From the NCBI GenBank assembly GCA_030838025.1, contig JAUTXM010000516.1:1-11404 (forward strand): a stretch of DNA of 11,404 bases, in the 5' to 3' direction. Positions 10,163-11,404 of this stretch are shown here, piece after piece. Source of the stretch: Acidimicrobiaceae bacterium. GTDB taxonomy: Bacteria; Actinomycetota; Acidimicrobiia; Acidimicrobiales; Palsa-688. The notes beneath the pieces are model-generated. The model did no database searches, was not told the origin of the DNA, and worked only from the letters and a program-made list of their open reading frames with translations. Positions within the stretch are counted from its first letter, which is position 1. The number at the start of each line of letters is the position of its first letter. The translations under genes and the position numbers were made by a program.

Positions 10163-11404
10163 ATGACCGTCGCACCACCTCGCTGGGACCTCTCGTCGCT
10201 GTTCGACGGGACCGCGTCCCGGGAGTTCGCCGCCGCCCAGGAGCGCTTCTCGGCCGAGCTGGTTCGCCTGGCGGCGATGTACGACCGCTTCGACGTCCGC
10301 CGCGGTGACCCGGTCGCCCTGACCCCCGGCACCGTGGCGGCGTTCGACGAGGTCGTGGCCGCGACCAACGACCTGCTCGACCAGGTACGGCTCCTGCGGT
10401 CGTACCTGGCGGGCCGGCTGGCGACCGATGCCCGAGATGACGAGGCGGCGACCGTGCTCTCCCAGCTGCAGGCCGATCAGGCGGGTCTGCAGAAGCTCAC
10501 CTCCCGCCTCGATGCCTGGGTCGACCGGCTGAGCCCCGACGCCCTGATCGCCGCCAGCGAGGTGGCCGCCAACCACAGCCACGCGCTGCGCCAGGGCGCC
10601 GTCGCAGCCCGCCATCAGATGTCCGAGCCGGAAGAGGGGTTGTACGCCGACCTGCACCTCACCGGCGCCGTGGCCTGGAACAGGCTCCACGGGGATCTCA
10701 CCTCCCTCCTCACCGGCGACCTGGACGGTCGGGCCGTGCCCGTCACCGAGCTGCGTGGCATGGCGACCCACCCCGACCCCGAGCTCCGCCGCCGGGCCCA
10801 CGCAGCCGAACTGGCCGCCTGGGCCTCCGCCGAGGTCCCGCTGGCCGCGGCCCTCAACGCCATCAAGGGCGAGGCCAACACGGTCAATCGCCAGCGAGGC
10901 TGGCCCGACGCCTTGGCGCCCGCCCTGTTCGCCAACTGCGTGGAACGGGCCGCACTCGACGCCATGCAGACCGCGGCGGTCGAGTCGTTCCCCGACTTTC
11001 GCCGTTTCCTGCGGGCCAAGGCCCGCCTCCTCGGCGGGAGCACCGGCGGCGCCTTGGCCTGGTGGGACCTCGTCGCCCCAGTGCCGGGCGAGAGCCAGGT
11101 GACGTGGCCTCAAGCGGTGGCCGCAGTCGAAGAAGCGTTCGGAGGGTTCTCGCCCACCCTGGCGGGACTGGCCGAACGGGCGCTGGCCGAACGGTGGGTC
11201 GACGCCGAGCCACGCTCAGGCAAGCGCGGCGGCGCCTTCTGCATGTCGGTTCGCGACGACGAGAGCCGGGTCCTGCTCAACTTCGACGGGTCGCTGGACT
11301 GCGTCCAGACCCTCGCCCACGAGTTGGGCCACGCCTACCACAACACCAACCTGGCGGGCCGCACCCCGCTCCAGCGCCGCACCCCGATGGCCCTGGCCGA
11401 GACG
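10163..11404 (+). CDS. pepF: M3-family oligoendopeptidase (PepF-like), 3' end missing
   Basis: The first 414 codons of a cytosolic zinc oligopeptidase, cut off by the window edge; full members are about 590-600 aa. It opens WDLSSLFDG at 8-16, the usual PepF start. A long helical N-terminal region follows: LLDQVRLLRSYLAGRLATD, then LDAWVDRL and EEGLYADLHLTGAVAWNRLH. The catalytic motif HELGHAYH begins at His386, with Glu387 and His390. Glu413 in MALAET, 27 residues further on, is the third zinc ligand. These enzymes degrade short peptides and signal-peptide remnants. The ATG at 10163 lacks a Shine-Dalgarno. No frameshift is seen in the part present. Confidence 0.92.
   Translation, partial: MTVAPPRWDLSSLFDGTASREFAAAQERFSAELVRLAAMYDRFDVRRGDPVALTPGTVAAFDEVVAATNDLLDQVRLLRSYLAGRLATDARDDEAATVLSQLQADQAGLQKLTSRLDAWVDRLSPDALIAASEVAANHSHALRQGAVAARHQMSEPEEGLYADLHLTGAVAWNRLHGDLTSLLTGDLDGRAVPVTELRGMATHPDPELRRRAHAAELAAWASAEVPLAAALNAIKGEANTVNRQRGWPDALAPALFANCVERAALDAMQTAAVESFPDFRRFLRAKARLLGGSTGGALAWWDLVAPVPGESQVTWPQAVAAVEEAFGGFSPTLAGLAERALAERWVDAEPRSGKRGGAFCMSVRDDESRVLLNFDGSLDCVQTLAHELGHAYHNTNLAGRTPLQRRTPMALAET

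Overview
This is a high-GC, gene-dense window from an actinobacterium. Four features point that way: a mycothiol glycosyltransferase (mshA) followed by a YbjN-family gene, a nickel superoxide dismutase with its dedicated peptidase, a homologue of the c-di-GMP-binding anti-sigma factor RsiG, and many GTG/TTG starts. The gene content and the frequent lack of Shine-Dalgarno sequences suggest a deep-branching class such as Acidimicrobiia; this is an inference from content, not a phylogenetic test.

Region 1 (1-1961, minus strand): mshA, with a YbjN-domain gene overlapping its stop codon. The first 165 bases carry no gene, only a small AT-rich inverted repeat.

Region 2 (2008-4629, minus strand): a tight run of sodX, an rsiG-like gene, a stand-alone receiver, an HD-GYP phosphodiesterase and an XRE regulator, with gaps of 18, 24, 1 and 11 bases, closed by a probable intrinsic terminator before mshA. 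The rsiG-like protein carries two copies of the c-di-GMP-binding signature E-x3-S-x2-R-x3-Q-x3-D, the second with His in place of Gln. A predicted c-di-GMP sensor, a c-di-GMP hydrolase and a receiver therefore sit together. No sigma-WhiG gene is in the window.

Region 3 (4630-5136, plus strand): sodN, divergent from sodX across a 55-base AT-rich spacer. SodX should remove the SodN propeptide so that His1 can bind nickel.

Region 4 (5137-6371, minus strand): a MoaD-like sulfur carrier and, overlapping or 2 bases after it, a divergent CdsA-like membrane protein with a proline-rich N-terminus.

Region 5 (6508-9201, plus strand): a histidine phosphatase, a YgjP/DUF45 metallopeptidase and an acyl-CoA carboxylase carboxyltransferase-like protein with an altered N-terminal lobe.

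Region 6 (9212-11404): a minimal DksA/TraR zinc-finger protein (minus), a secreted AMIN-like protein (plus) and an oligoendopeptidase F-like M3 peptidase (plus) cut off by the window end.

No gene-free stretch exceeds 300 bases; the largest are 182 (9401-9582), 175 (1962-2136) and 165 (1-165). I saw no rRNA, tRNA, CRISPR array, insertion sequence or phage gene. Several genes without a Shine-Dalgarno share a TANNNT hexamer 7-10 bases before the start codon, which suggests leaderless mRNAs.
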